From: Burkholderiales bacterium
Lineage (GTDB): Bacteria > Pseudomonadota > Gammaproteobacteria > Burkholderiales > Burkholderiaceae_F
Reading direction: 5' to 3'
NCBI GenBank assembly: GCA_020248865.1
Contig: JADCGS010000030.1
Coordinates: 48,372 to 112,371, forward strand
Length of the DNA stretch: 64,000 nucleotides
Shown here: one piece after another, positions 62,697-64,000 of the stretch
Layout: every line of letters starts with the position of its first letter
Numbering within the stretch: the first letter of the stretch is position 1
Position numbers and translations under genes: made by a program
The notes under the pieces: generated by a model
Seen by the model: only the letters and a program-made list of their open reading frames with translations
The model's database searches: none
What the model was told of the DNA's origin: nothing

Positions 62697-63504
62697 ACTG
62701 GGCCTGCACGCGCGGGTGATTGCCGACCTGCAGACGGCGGCAGACTTGATCGGGGTCCGGCCACTGATCGTTGGCGCCTTTGCGCGCGACCTGCATCTGG
62801 CCTATGCGCACCAGATCCCCGTGGTGCGGCAGACGGAGGACATCGACTTCGCGCTGGCGCTCGACGGTTGGTCGGCATTCGAGCAACTACGAACAATGCT
62901 TGTCGCTTCCGGCCGCTTCGCGGAGACGGCGGCGACACACCGGCTGCGCTACGGTGCGCTGCCGATCGACCTGGTGCCATTCGGCCTCGTGGAGCGCGCA
63001 GATCGGACGATTGCCTGGCCGCCGCAGGGTGACGTCGTCATGGATGTTTTCGGTCTGGAGGAGTCGCAGCGCGTCGCGATGGATGTTCTGCTGCCGGCGG
63101 GCGTGCGAGCGCGAACCGTCACCTTGCCCGCGCTTGCGCTCCTGAAGCTGGTGTGCTGGCAGGATCGCCATGTGCGCTGGCCGAGGAAGGATGCAACGGA
63201 TCTGCAACTCATCATCGCGAGCTATCTTCGGGCGGGAAATGAGGCCCGGCTGTGGGACGAGTTCGTGCATTGGACCCAGGAGACGGACTTCGACTACGAC
63301 GCAGCGGGTGCCCGGATGCTCGGGCAAGACATCGCGCGGCTGCTTGATGCTGCCGGACGCGAGCGCGTGACCGCACTGCTGGAAAGACAGTCACGAATTG
63401 AAGAGCCCGGTGTGCTACCTGTCGAGATGAACAGCCACAATCCCGAACGGGCGATCCGGATACTTTTGTCACTGCGTCAGGGGCTCCAGGAAGCAGGCCG
63501 ATGA
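62671..63504 (+). CDS. abiEii: AbiEii-family nucleotidyltransferase toxin
   Basis: A 277-residue nucleotidyltransferase-like toxin. The active site is LIVGAFARDLHLAYAH followed by TEDIDFALAL (DxD), with LPALALLKLVCWQDR downstream. Related AbiEii/MenT proteins block growth, in some cases by modifying tRNA. I chose the TTG at 62671 with GAGG six bases upstream; an open frame extends further. Its TGA is inside the ATGA start of hsdM copy G. Confidence 0.8.
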   Translation: MLDFSQRSELGLHARVIADLQTAADLIGVRPLIVGAFARDLHLAYAHQIPVVRQTEDIDFALALDGWSAFEQLRTMLVASGRFAETAATHRLRYGALPIDLVPFGLVERADRTIAWPPQGDVVMDVFGLEESQRVAMDVLLPAGVRARTVTLPALALLKLVCWQDRHVRWPRKDATDLQLIIASYLRAGNEARLWDEFVHWTQETDFDYDAAGARMLGQDIARLLDAAGRERVTALLERQSRIEEPGVLPVEMNSHNPERAIRILLSLRQGLQEAGR

Positions 63505-64000
63505 ACACCTCCACCCTCGTCCAGAAGCTCTGGAACGACTGCAACGTCCTGCGCGATGACGGGATGAGCTATGGCGACTACGTCGAGCAGCTCACCTACT
63601 TGCTGTTCCTCAAGATGGCCGACGAGCGCAGCCGCCCGCCCTACAACCAACCCAGCCCCATCCCGGCCGCCTACGCCTGGCCCGCGCTGCTGGCCAAGGA
63701 CGGCGATGCGCTGTTCGATCACTACCGCCACACGCTGGAAGCGCTGGGCAGGCAGCCGGGCACGCTCGCGCTGATCTTCGGCAAGGCGCAGAACAAGTTT
63801 CAGGACCCGGCCAAGCTGCGGCGCGTGATCGTTGACCTGATCGACGCGGAAGACTGGTCGGCCATGGGTGCCGACGTGAAGGGCGACGCCTACGAGGGTC
63901 TGCTGGAGCGCAACGCGCAGGACATCAAGTCCGGCGCCGGCCAGTACTTCACGCCGCGCGCGCTGATTCAGGCCATGGTGGACTGCATCGCGCCCCGGCC
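63501..64000 (+). CDS. hsdM: Type I methylase subunit, copy G (3' end outside window)
   Basis: A second hsdM start that remains open for its whole visible length (166 codons), from MNTSTLVQKLWNDCNV through GQYFTPRALIQAMVDCIAPR. Over the first 135 bp it differs from complete copy D at about five positions, and afterwards is nearly identical except the short YNQPSP/YSQTSP region. Whether hsdS and hsdR follow cannot be seen. It is probably the functional end of the restriction operon. Confidence 0.9.
   Translation, partial: MNTSTLVQKLWNDCNVLRDDGMSYGDYVEQLTYLLFLKMADERSRPPYNQPSPIPAAYAWPALLAKDGDALFDHYRHTLEALGRQPGTLALIFGKAQNKFQDPAKLRRVIVDLIDAEDWSAMGADVKGDAYEGLLERNAQDIKSGAGQYFTPRALIQAMVDCIAPR

Larger units (their letters stand above)
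41259..64000. mobile_element. selC-adjacent accessory/defence island (right end outside window)
   Basis: Everything after selC to the window end consists of defence, toxin-antitoxin and restriction genes, truncated fragments and repeated hsdM pieces, in contrast to the housekeeping and metabolic genes to the left. No integrase, transposase or repeat of the selC 3' end was found in the window, so how it moves is unknown and the right border is not visible. Confidence 0.6.

Noticed and set aside
52056..64000. The hsdM repeats as copies of an insertion sequence
   Set aside because: The repeated unit is methylase coding sequence with variable right ends; no transposase, terminal inverted repeats or target duplications were seen.

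Overview
The window looks like chromosomal DNA of a high-GC betaproteobacterium, probably Burkholderiales-like. It has a PhaM-type PHA granule protein, a CarH/LitR-type B12 photoreceptor regulator beside CFA synthase and FeS photolyase genes, a selenocysteine formate dehydrogenase N with its own Sec machinery, and uniformly GC-rich codons. Species cannot be fixed from the sequence alone.

Layout, left half. 1-4.7 kb (minus): an operon of glutathione peroxidase, FAD oxidoreductase, DUF1365, CFA synthase and a chalcone-isomerase-like lipoprotein. It runs away from a divergent MerR/B12 regulator (4.9-5.8 kb) that heads DUF2256, FeS photolyase and SDR genes; together this resembles a light-response regulon. 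8.6-13.6 kb: FIST sensor, PhaM, FAH hydrolase and two DUF3108 proteins. 13.8-18.5 kb: fdh alpha (in-frame UGA = Sec, with a textbook SECIS hairpin), beta and gamma. 18.6-24 kb: two small lipoproteins, a barrel porin, an anaerobic sulfatase maturase and a Ser-type arylsulfatase. 23.7-30.9 kb: a MoxR/DUF58/DUF4381/BatA/BatB/BatD operon. 30.9-36 kb: MscS channel, Dcu transporter, formylglutamate-amidohydrolase-like protein and an outer-membrane protein. 36.2-41.35 kb: wHTH regulator, fdhE, selA, selB and selC (tRNA-Sec), which mature the dehydrogenase encoded 20 kb upstream.

Right half (41.4-64 kb): an accessory/defence island beginning immediately after selC. First come a probable hsdR remnant and a tightly overlapping DUF499-DUF3780-DUF1156 methylase-PLD/SNF2 helicase quartet, followed by a HEPN-like gene. 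Then comes the most unusual part of the window: at least six 5' or internal copies of one type I methylase gene (hsdM) plus one 3'-end scrap. One copy is complete (56949-58448) and another leaves the window intact (63501 onward). They alternate with different toxin-antitoxin or abortive-infection-type cargo: GIY-YIG protein, wHTH-nucleotidyltransferase/HEPN, Fic, AlbA_2 ATPase, HicBA, a second nucleotidyltransferase/HEPN pair, DUF4143 ATPase and AbiEi/AbiEii. Three cargo genes end on a TGA supplied by the ATGA of the next hsdM start codon. I read this as an hsdM-anchored cassette array built by repeated recombination at a type I restriction locus; that interpretation is inference, while the repeats and junctions are visible in the sequence.
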